A stretch of 64,000 nt of DNA, from the NCBI GenBank assembly GCA_002423435.1, contig DIWE01000025.1, forward strand, positions 79,192-143,191. Reading direction: 5' to 3'. Of this stretch, positions 42,587 to 51,259 are shown piece by piece (position 1 is the first letter of the stretch; each line of letters starts with the position of its first letter). The position numbers and the translations under genes were made by a program. The DNA comes from Clostridiales bacterium UBA6114. Lineage in GTDB: Bacteria; Bacillota; Clostridia; Oscillospirales; Butyricicoccaceae. The notes under the pieces were generated by a model. The model did not search any database. It was given only the letters and a program-made list of their open reading frames with translations, and had not been told where the DNA came from.

Positions 42587-44014
42587 CTATGGATGCGTGT
42601 CTTCATCCCGTTTTTCCGTGTCGGCCAGCTCCTCGGAGAATTCCGTCGACAGCTTCGGTTCCATCATCGTCCGGCGCAGGGGCTTGCCTCTGCGCTTATA
42701 AAATTTCATCGCGAGATAGCTCAATGCGTAAAAAACGACGATGACGCCGCCGGCGGCAAGCCCGGAGGCCTGGCCCTCCACAAACGGCATGCTGAGTATC
42801 GCAGCGATCAGGGCGATCAAAACAAACAAAGACGTGTACGGAAAACCCCACATCTGGCACTTTCCGTCCGGGGGACAGCCGTTCTTTCTGCGAAATCGGA
42901 TGTGGGTCGCCATAATGACGACATAGGTAAAAAGGAGCGCAAAGCCGCCGGAGCTGATCAAAAACAGATAAACCTTCGGAAACAAAAGACCAAAGCCCAG
43001 TGCCAGAAGCATGGCGACGCCCGACGATAGGATCCCGCGGACGGGGACATCCTTCCTGTCCTTAAGCCAGCCCGGGGCAAGCCCCTCGTCGGCAAGCGAG
43101 CGCATCATCCTGCCCAGCCCGAACATCGCCGCGAGCATGGTGGAGAGGATCGCCGTTATCATCACCACGTTGATCCCGTCGCCCGCCCATCCGATTCCGC
43201 GCGCGATGAGAGCCGCTACGATCGGACTCGTATTTTCATTTAATACCGACGTCGGGATGAGCGGGAGGAGCAGGGCGACCGAAACAATATACAGTCCGAC
43301 AAGACTGATCACCGTGTAGCGGATTGCCTTCGGTATGGTATCTTTCGGATGCTCCGCCTCCGAGGCGGCGAGCCCGATGATTTCGAAGCCCGCATAGCTG
43401 AACATCACGATCAGCATGCTTCCGGCCAGACTTTTCATCCCGCCCGGCAGAAGGGGTTCGGCGGCGAGCTCCCCGAGTCCGACGGCGCCGCTTCCGGGGA
43501 ACAGCCCGGCGATCAGCAAAATCGCCATAATGACAAAAGATATAATGGCAATAAGCTTTACGGCCGCGAGGCCGCTTTCCAGTTTGCTCAGCTTATCGGC
43601 CCCCAGAAGGTTTAAAAGCGTAATGCCTATGATAATGGCGCTCCCCAAAAGCGCGATCGATATATCGGGAATCCATTGGCGCAGCAGGATCGACACGGCC
43701 GTCGCCTCGCTCGACATGGCCAGGACCATCCCCGTCCAGTAGACCCATCCCACAACGAATCCGGTTCCCTGCCCGAACGCGTTTGACGCAAACGTGCGGA
43801 AGGAGCCTGTGTCCGGATTTGCGACCGTCATTTCAGAAAGCGCGTAAAGGATAAAATAAACCAGGACCCCGCCGAAAATAAACGACAGGATGACCGAAGG
43901 ACCCGCGGCGTTGATCGCGACCGCGGATCCGAGGAAAAAAGACCCTCCGATTACGGTCCCCAGCGCCATCATCGTAAGCTGCCAGGCGCCCAGCCCTTTT
44001 TCTTTTTTTTCCAT
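42587..44014 (-). CDS. APC-family amino acid permease
   Basis: The 475-residue protein has 12 predicted transmembrane helices and APC motifs: MALGTVIGGSFFLGSAVAIN in helix 1, SFIFGGVLVYFILYALSEM, and FSYAGFEIIGLAASEAEHPK in helix 6. It imports or exchanges amino acids or amines. TTGGAG precedes the ATG at 44014. A 20-bp palindrome lies about 32 bases upstream of the start. Confidence 0.9.
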   Translation of the reverse strand: MEKKEKGLGAWQLTMMALGTVIGGSFFLGSAVAINAAGPSVILSFIFGGVLVYFILYALSEMTVANPDTGSFRTFASNAFGQGTGFVVGWVYWTGMVLAMSSEATAVSILLRQWIPDISIALLGSAIIIGITLLNLLGADKLSKLESGLAAVKLIAIISFVIMAILLIAGLFPGSGAVGLGELAAEPLLPGGMKSLAGSMLIVMFSYAGFEIIGLAASEAEHPKDTIPKAIRYTVISLVGLYIVSVALLLPLIPTSVLNENTSPIVAALIARGIGWAGDGINVVMITAILSTMLAAMFGLGRMMRSLADEGLAPGWLKDRKDVPVRGILSSGVAMLLALGFGLLFPKVYLFLISSGGFALLFTYVVIMATHIRFRRKNGCPPDGKCQMWGFPYTSLFVLIALIAAILSMPFVEGQASGLAAGGVIVVFYALSYLAMKFYKRRGKPLRRTMMEPKLSTEFSEELADTEKRDEDTHP

Positions 44015-44045
44015 AATCAATCTCCAACCATATCAGAATCTGAAA

Positions 44046-44065
44046 CAAACCGATGGATCGGTTTG
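44046..44065. promoter_or_regulatory. 20-bp palindrome upstream of the amino acid permease
   Basis: CAAACCGAT-GG-ATCGGTTTG is a perfect inverted repeat in the leader of the permease gene. It may be an operator or a small hairpin. A second hairpin (GCCGCGAAATG...CATTCCGCGGC) lies at about 44142-44172. Confidence 0.5.
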
Positions 44066-44210
44066 CTCAGCGGATACTGTTTATTGTTCCTGAAATTCTG
44101 CCGTCAATTCCATTAATAAGCCTTAAGCCGGAAAGAGGAGCCGCGAAATGTATGAGAATGCATTCCGCGGCGAGAAATCTCCGGGGCGCTTGTCCGCCCG
44201 CGGGCCGGTT

Positions 44211-44242
44211 AAAAACGAAGGGTAGAGGCCCCTTCGTTTTTA
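44211..44242 (-). terminator. Terminator of the P-loop NTPase gene
   Basis: AAAAACGAAGGG and CCCTTCGTTTTT form a perfect 12-bp stem just after the stop at 44248 on the minus strand; the A/T-rich stem ends suit both directions. Confidence 0.8.
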
Positions 44243-44247
44243 AGTCT

Positions 44248-45336
44248 TTATTTTATCCGCTCCAGTATTTTGGGACAAAGCTCGTCGAACAGGCGGTCGA
44301 CCTTGGTAAAATCCATCGCCGGGACATAATATGCTTCAAGCTTGTCGTGAAGCTCCTTTGACTCCCCGATGGAGTCCGCCGCGTTTTCTATCAGTGCCTG
44401 GAATATTTTTTTCCAATGCCTCAGCTGATCGCGGAAATCGAGATACCGGTCGTGATCGATATAGGCGTCCAAGCGGATGTGGCGGTCCGAGTCGTCCGCA
44501 TAGGGAAGGTTGTCGTTTACCGTGATGAAGGCAAGAGACAGCGCGGGGATCAAAACATGGTCGATTTTTCCCTCGGGATTTAAGGGGCAGTAACAGACGT
44601 ACGCGTCATGTCCCGCGGCGCAGGCCGCCTTGGCAATCGACGCGAGCATAAAGTGGGAGAGGCCGTATGTATCGGAAAGGCGGTAAACCCTCGAAAACAG
44701 CGAGCTGACCGTTTCGGAAAAGAAAGTAACGCCTGTCGGCGAAACACAGCTTAAAAAGCGTTTTTTCATCACGCCTTCCCGGGTGCTTTTGTTTTGGAGT
44801 TCGCGGAGGATGATGCCTTTTGTCCGTTTTTCAATTTTTTTGATATCGCTGAAAGGCAGTATGGTCGCAAACATTTCGTCCGAAACCTTGCAGGCCGCCG
44901 CGATAAAGCTGTACGCCCTGCGGTTTAGAAGCTTCATGCTGTCGTTTAACCCGACAATTTCATTGTAGTTTTTCTTGATCAGGGACGCGTCCCAGAAGTC
45001 GCTGAAGTTTAAATAGGTTTCCAAGGCGCCGGGATATTTCGGTTCGATCACATGGGGGGCTGTGCCGTCGCAAAGGGCTGTTTTAGCAGAAGGCGAAATA
45101 AGACCGTCCAACGAATCCGGGTCTGAAGCGCAATGGATCAGCTCGGTATCCGCTCCAGCCTCAACGAGTTTTATGCCAAGTTTTTTCATAAAGGAGGATT
45201 TGCCGCACCCCGGTCCGCCTTTTATTATAAAAACCTGGTCAATCGCTTTATCGTCTGTAAAAGAGTCGTATGCATAATAAAAACTGCGGGGGGATCTGGC
45301 ACCAAGGAAAAATGAATATTTTTTACCTTGCGGCAT
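44248..45336 (-). CDS. P-loop NTPase of unknown function (PRK06851-like)
   Basis: The 362-residue protein has a Walker A motif GGPGCGKSSFM at about residues 40-50 (FIIKGGPGCGKSS) and begins with KYSFFLGARSPRSF. It resembles a Clostridial ATPase family annotated only as an ATP-binding protein. There is no membrane helix or second obvious P-loop. The ATG at 45336 follows AGGAGG seven bases upstream. The gene stands alone, divergent from a GntR-ABC operon. Confidence 0.75.
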   Translation of the reverse strand: MPQGKKYSFFLGARSPRSFYYAYDSFTDDKAIDQVFIIKGGPGCGKSSFMKKLGIKLVEAGADTELIHCASDPDSLDGLISPSAKTALCDGTAPHVIEPKYPGALETYLNFSDFWDASLIKKNYNEIVGLNDSMKLLNRRAYSFIAAACKVSDEMFATILPFSDIKKIEKRTKGIILRELQNKSTREGVMKKRFLSCVSPTGVTFFSETVSSLFSRVYRLSDTYGLSHFMLASIAKAACAAGHDAYVCYCPLNPEGKIDHVLIPALSLAFITVNDNLPYADDSDRHIRLDAYIDHDRYLDFRDQLRHWKKIFQALIENAADSIGESKELHDKLEAYYVPAMDFTKVDRLFDELCPKILERIK

Positions 45337-45461
45337 GAAAATACCTCCTAAAATTGCTTTCATGCCAGTATATGATAGAGAATCGGAGTTGGAAACCGGA
45401 TTCCATGCGCATTCCGGCCGATTTGTTTTGAGCGCCCCGAAAAATTTTTCTCCGGAACCCG

Positions 45462-45490
45462 TTGACAAAAAAGATGTATTACTGTATTAT
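45462..45490 (+). promoter_or_regulatory. Promoter of the gntR-ABC operon
   Basis: TTGACA (45462-45467) and TATTAT (45485-45490) are spaced by 17 bases. Confidence 0.8.
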
Positions 45491-45518
45491 TGTATCAAGC
45501 CAGTAATACAATAATACA
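45483..45518. promoter_or_regulatory. GntR (YtrA-type) operator
   Basis: TGTATTATTGTAT and ATACAATAATACA are perfect 13-base inverted repeats around a ten-base centre. They cover the -10 box and the likely start site, 13 bases before the GntR ATG. YtrA-type regulators bind long dyads at their own promoters. Confidence 0.85.
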
Positions 45519-45530
45519 AGGGGTGATAAA

Positions 45531-45899
45531 ATGGCGTGGGATTTAAAAACCGATCGACCGATATATATGCAGCTTATGGAGCAAATCAAGCTCTATATCG
45601 TCTCGGGGGCGTATTCGCCGGGGGAGCGGCTGCCGTCGGTGCGCGACATGGCGTTTGACGCGTCGGTCAATCCCAATACGATGCAGAAGGCGCTGTCGGA
45701 GCTCGAGAGGGACGGACTTGTTTTTTCCCAGCGCACGAGCGGAAGATTCATAACGGAGGATAAGGTCATGGTTGAGAAGGTCAGAAATACTCTCGCACTC
45801 GAGCAGATCAGCGAGTTTTTAAAAAAGATGGAGAAGCTCGGATATCAGAAAGCTGAAATTATTGCGCTTATGGAGCACGCGGTAAAGGAGATGAACTAG
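45531..45899 (+). CDS. GntR-family transcriptional regulator, YtrA subfamily
   Basis: The 122-residue protein has the GntR winged helix (PIYMQLMEQIKLYIVSGAYS; GERLPSVRDMAFDASVNPNT; ALSELERDGLVFSQRTSG) and only a short C-terminal dimerisation tail, as in the YtrA group. Its stop is directly followed by the ATPase ATG. It probably represses the operon and may respond to cell-envelope stress, as YtrA does (inference). Confidence 0.92.
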   Translation: MAWDLKTDRPIYMQLMEQIKLYIVSGAYSPGERLPSVRDMAFDASVNPNTMQKALSELERDGLVFSQRTSGRFITEDKVMVEKVRNTLALEQISEFLKKMEKLGYQKAEIIALMEHAVKEMN

Positions 45900-46598
45900 A
45901 TGAACCCCATTCTGGAATGCAGGGGCCTTACCAAACGATATTCAAAAAAGGAAGCGCTGTCGAGCGTTGATTTTACGATCGAACGCGGCAGGATCATCGG
46001 TCTTTTGGGCCCCAACGGAAGCGGGAAGACAACGCTGATTAAGCTCGTAAGCGGGCTTTTGACCCCGACCTCCGGCGAGATACTGATAAACGGAGAAAAG
46101 CCGGGGATCGGCACCAAGAAAATCGTCTCCTACCTGCCGGAGAGGACCTATTTAAACGACTGGATGCGGGTCCGCGACATCATCGGATTTTTTTCGGACT
46201 TTTATGAAAACTTCAGGCCGGAAAAAGCGTATGACATGTTAAGCCGCCTGAACATCGACCCGGGCGACAGACTTAAGACCATGTCCAAGGGCACGAAGGA
46301 AAAGGTCCAGCTGATTTTGGTTATGAGCCGGGAGGCCGAGCTCTACCTTCTGGACGAACCGATCGGCGGCGTCGATCCCGCGGCGCGGGACTATATCTTA
46401 AACACCATTCTTACGAATTATCAGGAAAACGCGTCGGTCGTGATATCGACGCACCTGATCTCGGATATCGAACAGGTTCTGGAGGACGTCATCTTTTTGT
46501 CCAAAGGCCAGGTCGCCCTTTCGGAATCGGTCGACAACATCCGCGAAAAGCATCAGAAAAGCGTTGACGCGCTTTTCAGGGAGGTGTTCAAATGCTAG
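45900..46598 (+). CDS. ABC transporter ATP-binding protein
   Basis: The 232-residue ATPase has Walker A GPNGSGKTT (37-45), the signature MSKGTKEKVQ, Walker B LYLLDEPIGGVDP and the STHL switch. GGAGATG lies in the end of gntR. It overlaps the permease gene by seven bases. This is the ATPase of a YtrABC-like exporter. Confidence 0.93.
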   Translation: MNPILECRGLTKRYSKKEALSSVDFTIERGRIIGLLGPNGSGKTTLIKLVSGLLTPTSGEILINGEKPGIGTKKIVSYLPERTYLNDWMRVRDIIGFFSDFYENFRPEKAYDMLSRLNIDPGDRLKTMSKGTKEKVQLILVMSREAELYLLDEPIGGVDPAARDYILNTILTNYQENASVVISTHLISDIEQVLEDVIFLSKGQVALSESVDNIREKHQKSVDALFREVFKC

Positions 46599-47407
46599 GC
46601 AAACTGCTCAAATACGAAATCAAGGCGACCGGCAGAATCTTTCTGCCGCTCTATGCCGTCTTGTTCCTTTTTGCGATCATCACAAGGATCTTTAATCCCG
46701 GAGCGGGATTCAACAGCGAATTTCAGGCGGGAAGCGGGGCCATGCAGATCACGGGCGGGATCATGATGGCCGCGTACGTAAGCATCATCGTCGCGATCTT
46801 TGTCGTCACGGTTGTCATGATGATCCAGCGTTTTTACAAAAATCTTTTGTCCGACGAGGGCTATCTCATGTTTACCCTTCCGGTAAGGCCGTGGAAGCAC
46901 ATCGCCTCGAAGCTGATTGTCTCGGTTTTGTGGATTGTCGTCAGCGGAATCGTGACGATGCTGTCGGTCGCGGTTTTGGTGTCCACATGGGAGCTTTGGA
47001 AGGCGATCCCGGACGCGTTTGCGAAGCTGATTGAAATGATCAATCAGTACTTCGGGGCAAGCGGATATTGGTTCGGCCTGGAAATGCTGCTTTTGATGCT
47101 TACTAGCCTGGTGCTTGGAATTTTGCTGATCTACGCCGCGATTGCCCTAGGGCATCTGTTTACGCGGCACAGGACGCTTTTTGGGCTCGGCGCGTTTCTG
47201 GCGCTCAACACCGTATCGCAATGGATTATCGCGACCGTCGGAAAAATTATCGGGGAAACGTATCCGGCGCTTTTTACCGGTTTTACAACCGATCTCGCGG
47301 CGAACCACTGGCTTTTATGGCTCGGCGTTTTTTCAAATCTTGTCTTTGGCACAGCCTACTTCGCGATTACAAACTATGTGCTTTCAAAACGTCTGAATCT
47401 GGAATAA
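46592..47407 (+). CDS. ABC transporter membrane protein of the YtrA-type operon
   Basis: The 271-residue protein has about six transmembrane helices (FLPLYAVLFLFAIITRIF; GGIMMAAYVSIIVAIFVVTV; LIVSVLWIVVSGIVTML; LLLMLTSLVLGILLIYAAIA; others) and a DEGYLMFTLPVRPWKHIASK loop typical of ABC-2 exporters of this type. It is the last gene of the operon and is followed by a terminator. The substrate is unknown. Confidence 0.86.
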   Translation: MLGKLLKYEIKATGRIFLPLYAVLFLFAIITRIFNPGAGFNSEFQAGSGAMQITGGIMMAAYVSIIVAIFVVTVVMMIQRFYKNLLSDEGYLMFTLPVRPWKHIASKLIVSVLWIVVSGIVTMLSVAVLVSTWELWKAIPDAFAKLIEMINQYFGASGYWFGLEMLLLMLTSLVLGILLIYAAIALGHLFTRHRTLFGLGAFLALNTVSQWIIATVGKIIGETYPALFTGFTTDLAANHWLLWLGVFSNLVFGTAYFAITNYVLSKRLNLE

Positions 47408-47421
47408 ACCTTGGAATAAAG

Positions 47422-47460
47422 CGGCCGCCGGTATATGATGTATACCCGGCGGCCGTTTTT
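47422..47460 (+). terminator. Terminator of the gntR-ABC operon
   Basis: CGGCCGCCGG-TATA and TATA-CCCGGCGGCCG form a long stem followed by TTTTT. Confidence 0.88.
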
Positions 47461-47555
47461 CAGCATGCGTTTGACAAAGAACGGGCAAAGCATTAAAATC
47501 GAATCAAAACCGGGGCTCGATGCTTTGGCCGGTTTTGCGTTTAAAGGGGAACGGA

Positions 47556-48443
47556 ATGGATATTCGAAAATGCACGCTTTGCCCGCGAAAATGCGGCGCG
47601 GACAGGACCGCGGGCGGCGGTTACTGCAAAGGCGGAGCGTCGGTCAAGGTCGCGCGCGCTGCCCTGCATTTTTGGGAGGAGCCGCCTTTAAGCGGCGAAA
47701 ACGGCTCCGGAACGGTGTTTTTTTCGGGCTGTCCGCTTCGCTGCTGCTTTTGCCAGAACCATCGGATCAGCTCGGAAAATTACGGGAAAGAAATTTCCGT
47801 TCGGCGGCTTTCGGAAATTTTCCTTGAGCTTCAGGAGCAAAAAGCGCACAATATCAATCTTGTAAGCCCGACGCATTACGTGCCCTGGATCATTTCGGCG
47901 CTTGAGCTTGTCAAAAACAAGCTAGTGATTCCCGTTGTGTACAATACGGGTGGATACGAGACAGTCGAAACGCTGAGAATGCTCGACGGCTATATCGATA
48001 TTTACCTGCCCGATCTGAAATACTTTGACTCCGCTGCCGCCGGGAAATATTCGTCCGCGCCCGATTATTTTAAGGCCGCGTCAAAAGCGGTCCTCGAGAT
48101 GCACCGGCAGGTCGGAAAAACGGTGCTGGGCGAGGACGGAATGATGCGGCGCGGGCTTTTAATCCGCCATCTGGTCCTGCCGGGAGGCCGGAAGGACTCC
48201 GCCGAGATCATGGAATGGATCGCGTCCAATTTGCCAAAAGACGAGGTCCGGTTAAGCCTTATGAGCCAGTACACGCCGTGCTTTGAAAGCGCGCGGTTTC
48301 GCGAAATAAACCGCCCGGTGACGACTTTCGAATACCGGTCGGTGGTGGATCGGGCCGTTTCGCTTGGGCTTTCCGGGTTCATGCAGGAAAAAAGCGCCGC
48401 CCGGGACGATTTTATTCCGGCGTTTGACTTAACCGGGGTGTAA
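47556..48443 (+). CDS. Radical SAM protein, PflA-like activating-enzyme family
   Basis: The 295-residue protein has the radical SAM motif C-x3-C-x2-C at Cys59, Cys63 and Cys66 (GCPLRCCFCQN) and an N-terminal CTLCPRKC motif for a possible extra cluster. It is similar to 'putative pyruvate formate-lyase activating enzyme' proteins (COG1313 type), whose substrates are unknown. AAAGGGGAACGGA precedes the ATG. No pyruvate formate-lyase gene is near, and the next gene is another Fe-S enzyme. Confidence 0.88.
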   Translation: MDIRKCTLCPRKCGADRTAGGGYCKGGASVKVARAALHFWEEPPLSGENGSGTVFFSGCPLRCCFCQNHRISSENYGKEISVRRLSEIFLELQEQKAHNINLVSPTHYVPWIISALELVKNKLVIPVVYNTGGYETVETLRMLDGYIDIYLPDLKYFDSAAAGKYSSAPDYFKAASKAVLEMHRQVGKTVLGEDGMMRRGLLIRHLVLPGGRKDSAEIMEWIASNLPKDEVRLSLMSQYTPCFESARFREINRPVTTFEYRSVVDRAVSLGLSGFMQEKSAARDDFIPAFDLTGV

Positions 48444-48475
48444 CGAATACGATTTTCGGTCCGGGAGGTGTAAGC

Positions 48476-49345
48476 TTGTTTTTTTCAAAAGAGCTTTTGC
48501 AGGAGGCGGGTGCACACAGCTGCGGCTCGGTCCCGTTTGCAGCGCTCGAAGAGAGCATGACGGATGCGATGAGGAAAAAAGCGGCCCGCGTCTGCCCCTG
48601 GGCGAAAATGGTTTACAGCTTTGTGTTTCCGTACGGCAATGGGGGAGAGGGAAACCTCGCGGCGTACGCGAGAGGGCGCGACTACCATCTCGTCATCAAA
48701 GAGCGGCTCGACGTCCTGCGCCGGAAATTAGAAGAGGAACTGCCCGGCAGCAATTTCGCGGTTTTCGCCGACGACGCGCCCTTTCCGGAGGTGCTTGCGG
48801 CCTCCTTTTCGGGCGCGGGCGTCCTCGGCAAAAACGGCCTGATTTTCTGCCCGCCCTATGGATGCCGCGTGCTGCTCGGTGAGATCGTCACCGACGCCTA
48901 TAAGGAACATCCCGCAGTCAGGAAATCCGGGGCATGCCTCAATTGCTCGCGCTGCCTTTTGGCCTGCCCCACCGGCGCGATGACCCAAAAGGACGGAAGA
49001 AGGATTCTGGATACCGGAAAATGTATCTCGGCGATCACCCAGAAAAAAGGGGACTTAAATCCGGAGGAAATCGAATACCTGAGAAAAAGCCCGTATATCT
49101 GGGGCTGTGACGAGTGCGTCAAAGCCTGCCCCTTAAGCGGAACAGGGATTGCGCCCGATTACGTCCATGAGGAGGGGCTTATTTTCTCGCTGCGGCCGGA
49201 GGATATTTCGGGGCTTTCCGACAAAGAGTTTTTGAGCAAATATCCGGAGCGGTCGTTTACCTGGCGGGGCGTAAAACCGCTTCTTCGGAATCTCGCTTTC
49301 AAAAAAGGGATCAAATTGAATAACAACACACCGAAACAGGAATAA
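48476..49345 (+). CDS. QueG-like (epoxyqueuosine reductase-type) Fe-S protein, short form
   Basis: The 289-residue protein carries two ferredoxin-like motifs (CLNCSRCLLACP, Cys154/157/160/164; CDECVKACP, Cys211/214/218, with Cys183) and a GVLGKNGLIF segment as in QueG, which reduces epoxyqueuosine in tRNA with cobalamin. It lacks the C-terminal HEAT repeats of full-length QueG (about 380). The TTG start has GGGAGGTG upstream. It may be a true short QueG or a related corrinoid/Fe-S reductase. Confidence 0.8.
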   Translation: MFFSKELLQEAGAHSCGSVPFAALEESMTDAMRKKAARVCPWAKMVYSFVFPYGNGGEGNLAAYARGRDYHLVIKERLDVLRRKLEEELPGSNFAVFADDAPFPEVLAASFSGAGVLGKNGLIFCPPYGCRVLLGEIVTDAYKEHPAVRKSGACLNCSRCLLACPTGAMTQKDGRRILDTGKCISAITQKKGDLNPEEIEYLRKSPYIWGCDECVKACPLSGTGIAPDYVHEEGLIFSLRPEDISGLSDKEFLSKYPERSFTWRGVKPLLRNLAFKKGIKLNNNTPKQE

Positions 49346-49381
49346 TAGCTGTACAATACTTATTTTTGTGAGGTGTTACCG

Positions 49382-49822
49382 ATGAAAGTTTCGCAACTGA
49401 TGAGCAGCAGCGTGGTGTCCGTCACGCCTGAGGACACCGCGGCAAATGCGGCTCGGCTGATCGCCAGAAACAACGTAGGTTCCCTTCCCGTCTGCATGGA
49501 GGACGGAAAGCTGCGCGGGATTGTGACCGACCGCGACATTGTAACAAGATGCATAGCGCCGGAATCCGACCCCGAGACCACCAAGGTGCGCGAGATTATG
49601 ACAAGGGGCGTGATCAGCGTCCCGCCCGAAGCCGATATCCGCGAGGCCGCGCGGATCATGTCCGGCGAGCAGATCCGAAGACTCCCCGTGACAAGCGAGG
49701 GAAAGGTGGTCGGGATGCTTTCCCTGGGCGACATGGCGAAGACGCAGTCGTTCGATATGGAGGCGTCGAAGGCGCTTTCCGAAATTTCGATGCCGCCGCG
49801 AAAATACGGCAAGGACAATTAA
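49382..49822 (+). CDS. Tandem CBS-domain protein
   Basis: The 146-residue protein consists of two CBS domains (MKVSQLMSSSVVSVTPEDTA; GIVTDRDIVTR; IMTRGVISVPPEADIREAAR; MLSLGDMAK). CBS pairs bind adenine nucleotides or act as energy sensors. It resembles the stand-alone YhcV/Hrp1-type proteins of Firmicutes. GAGGTG precedes the ATG at 49382. Confidence 0.92.
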   Translation: MKVSQLMSSSVVSVTPEDTAANAARLIARNNVGSLPVCMEDGKLRGIVTDRDIVTRCIAPESDPETTKVREIMTRGVISVPPEADIREAARIMSGEQIRRLPVTSEGKVVGMLSLGDMAKTQSFDMEASKALSEISMPPRKYGKDN

Positions 49823-49896
49823 AGGTACGGTCAAAAAGGTCTTCACGCTTTAAATAAAACAAATGCAAAAAGAACTCGGAATACTATTCCGGAGGT

Positions 49897-49965
49897 ACCC
49901 CAAGCGATTATCAAATCGCTTGGGGTAATTTTTCCGGGGTCCCCGAACAAACATTGTTTGTTCGG
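49897..49965. repeat. Two adjacent hairpins, partial relatives of the modular stem-loop repeat
   Basis: ACCCCAAGCGATT/AATCGCTTGGGGT (49897-49926) and CCGAACAAA/TTTGTTCGG (49943-49965) follow each other. The second, with its GGGGTCCCC flank and trailing TCATG, matches the hairpin inserted in copy 2 of the modular repeat at about 59720-59760. The first may end the CBS gene. The gap 49823-50103 has no other content. Confidence 0.6.
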
Positions 49966-50103
49966 ATTATCATGCTCCGGTTAAGGCGGGGAAAACGCCT
50001 TTCTTTTTTTGACACCGGGGACGGATTCATATATAATCAATCTATATGTTATTTTCAAAAACAATCGGCTGCACAGCTTATGAACAACGGGGAGGACTTC
50101 GTC

Positions 50104-51180
50104 TTGCACGAGATCATTACAAAAAATACTTTACCGGAGTATGAGGCGTTTATTGATGCGCACCCGAAGGGCCATTTCATGCAGTCGTCGATGTGGGGAA
50201 GGGTCAAGGACAACTGGATATGGGAAGCGGTCGCGGTCCGGGATGACGAAGGGAAAATAAAGGGCGCTCTTTCCGTTTTGATCCGGAGGCTGCCCGTTTT
50301 AAATGATACGCTGATGTACGGCTGTCGCGGCCCCGTCTGCGATATGCACGACGAAAACACCATCCGCGAGCTTCTTACCGGAGTGCGCGAGCTCGCGAAA
50401 AAATACCGCTCCTATACCTTAAAGCTCGACCCGGATATCGAAGCGGGCGACCTTTCGTTTTTGTCGATTATGGACAAGCTCGGCTTTCGGCGGAGCTTTG
50501 GCGGCAAAAACTTCGAGGGCATCCAGCCGCGCTTTGTATTCCGCCTGGATGTAGAGGGCAAGACCGAAGACGAGGTCATGGAGATTTTCCATTCAAAGAC
50601 CCGCTACAACATCCGCCTTGCCGAACGCAAGGGCGTTGGGGTCCGGGTCTGCGGGAAGGAAATGCTCGACGATTTTTCGAAAATCATGCTGGAAACGGGA
50701 GTCCGCGACGGGTTTGTGACAAGGCCGAAAGCGTATTTTGAGAAGATGCTGGACGTTTTGGGCGGCCATGCGCGGCTTTACATGGCCTTTCTTGACGAAA
50801 AGCCGATCGCGGGGACGCTTGCCATCTGGTTCGGGGACAAGGTGTGGTATCTTTACGGCGCGTCGAGTAACGAATACAGAAACGTGATGCCGAACTATTT
50901 GCTGCAGTGGAACATGATCAGATGGGCCATCGAAAAAAAGTGCAGGATCTATGATTTCAGGGGCGTCTCGGGAGACCTCAGCGAAGATAACCCGCTTTAC
51001 GGGCTGTACCGCTTCAAAAAAGGCTTCAACGGGAAATTCTGCGAGTTTGCCGGCGAATTCGACTACGTCTTAAACCCCACGGTCAACTTTGTGGTTTCAA
51101 AAGGAACCGCTGCGTTTCGGAACGCGCGGCGCGCGGTTTTTTTAAGAAGACATAAAAATGCGGGGAAGCCTCAGGAATAA
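50104..51180 (+). CDS. FemX/FemAB-family aminoacyltransferase (peptidoglycan bridge formation)
   Basis: The 358-residue protein matches the FemABX family: GHFMQSSMWGRVK at the start, a GPVCD segment, TRYNIRLAERKGV, TLAIWFGDKVWYLYGASS (second GNAT-like fold) and LQWNMIRWAIEKKCRIYDFR with GLYRFKKGFNG. These enzymes add amino acids from aminoacyl-tRNA to the lipid II stem peptide. The TTG at 50104 follows GGGGAGG with eight bases; upstream starts lack a site. The next gene is a racemase, fitting a cell-wall role. Confidence 0.88.
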   Translation: MHEIITKNTLPEYEAFIDAHPKGHFMQSSMWGRVKDNWIWEAVAVRDDEGKIKGALSVLIRRLPVLNDTLMYGCRGPVCDMHDENTIRELLTGVRELAKKYRSYTLKLDPDIEAGDLSFLSIMDKLGFRRSFGGKNFEGIQPRFVFRLDVEGKTEDEVMEIFHSKTRYNIRLAERKGVGVRVCGKEMLDDFSKIMLETGVRDGFVTRPKAYFEKMLDVLGGHARLYMAFLDEKPIAGTLAIWFGDKVWYLYGASSNEYRNVMPNYLLQWNMIRWAIEKKCRIYDFRGVSGDLSEDNPLYGLYRFKKGFNGKFCEFAGEFDYVLNPTVNFVVSKGTAAFRNARRAVFLRRHKNAGKPQE

Positions 51181-51259
51181 AATAATCCTTAAAGTACGGG
51201 CTTCCCTGAAAATTTTTGGGGCGGCCCCCGGGTAAAAAACCCGAAAAGGGGGATAAAGC

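Noticed and set aside
49860..50000. CRISPR array or transposon end
   Set aside because: The hairpins differ from each other in stem sequence and have no regular spacers; no cas or transposase gene is present.
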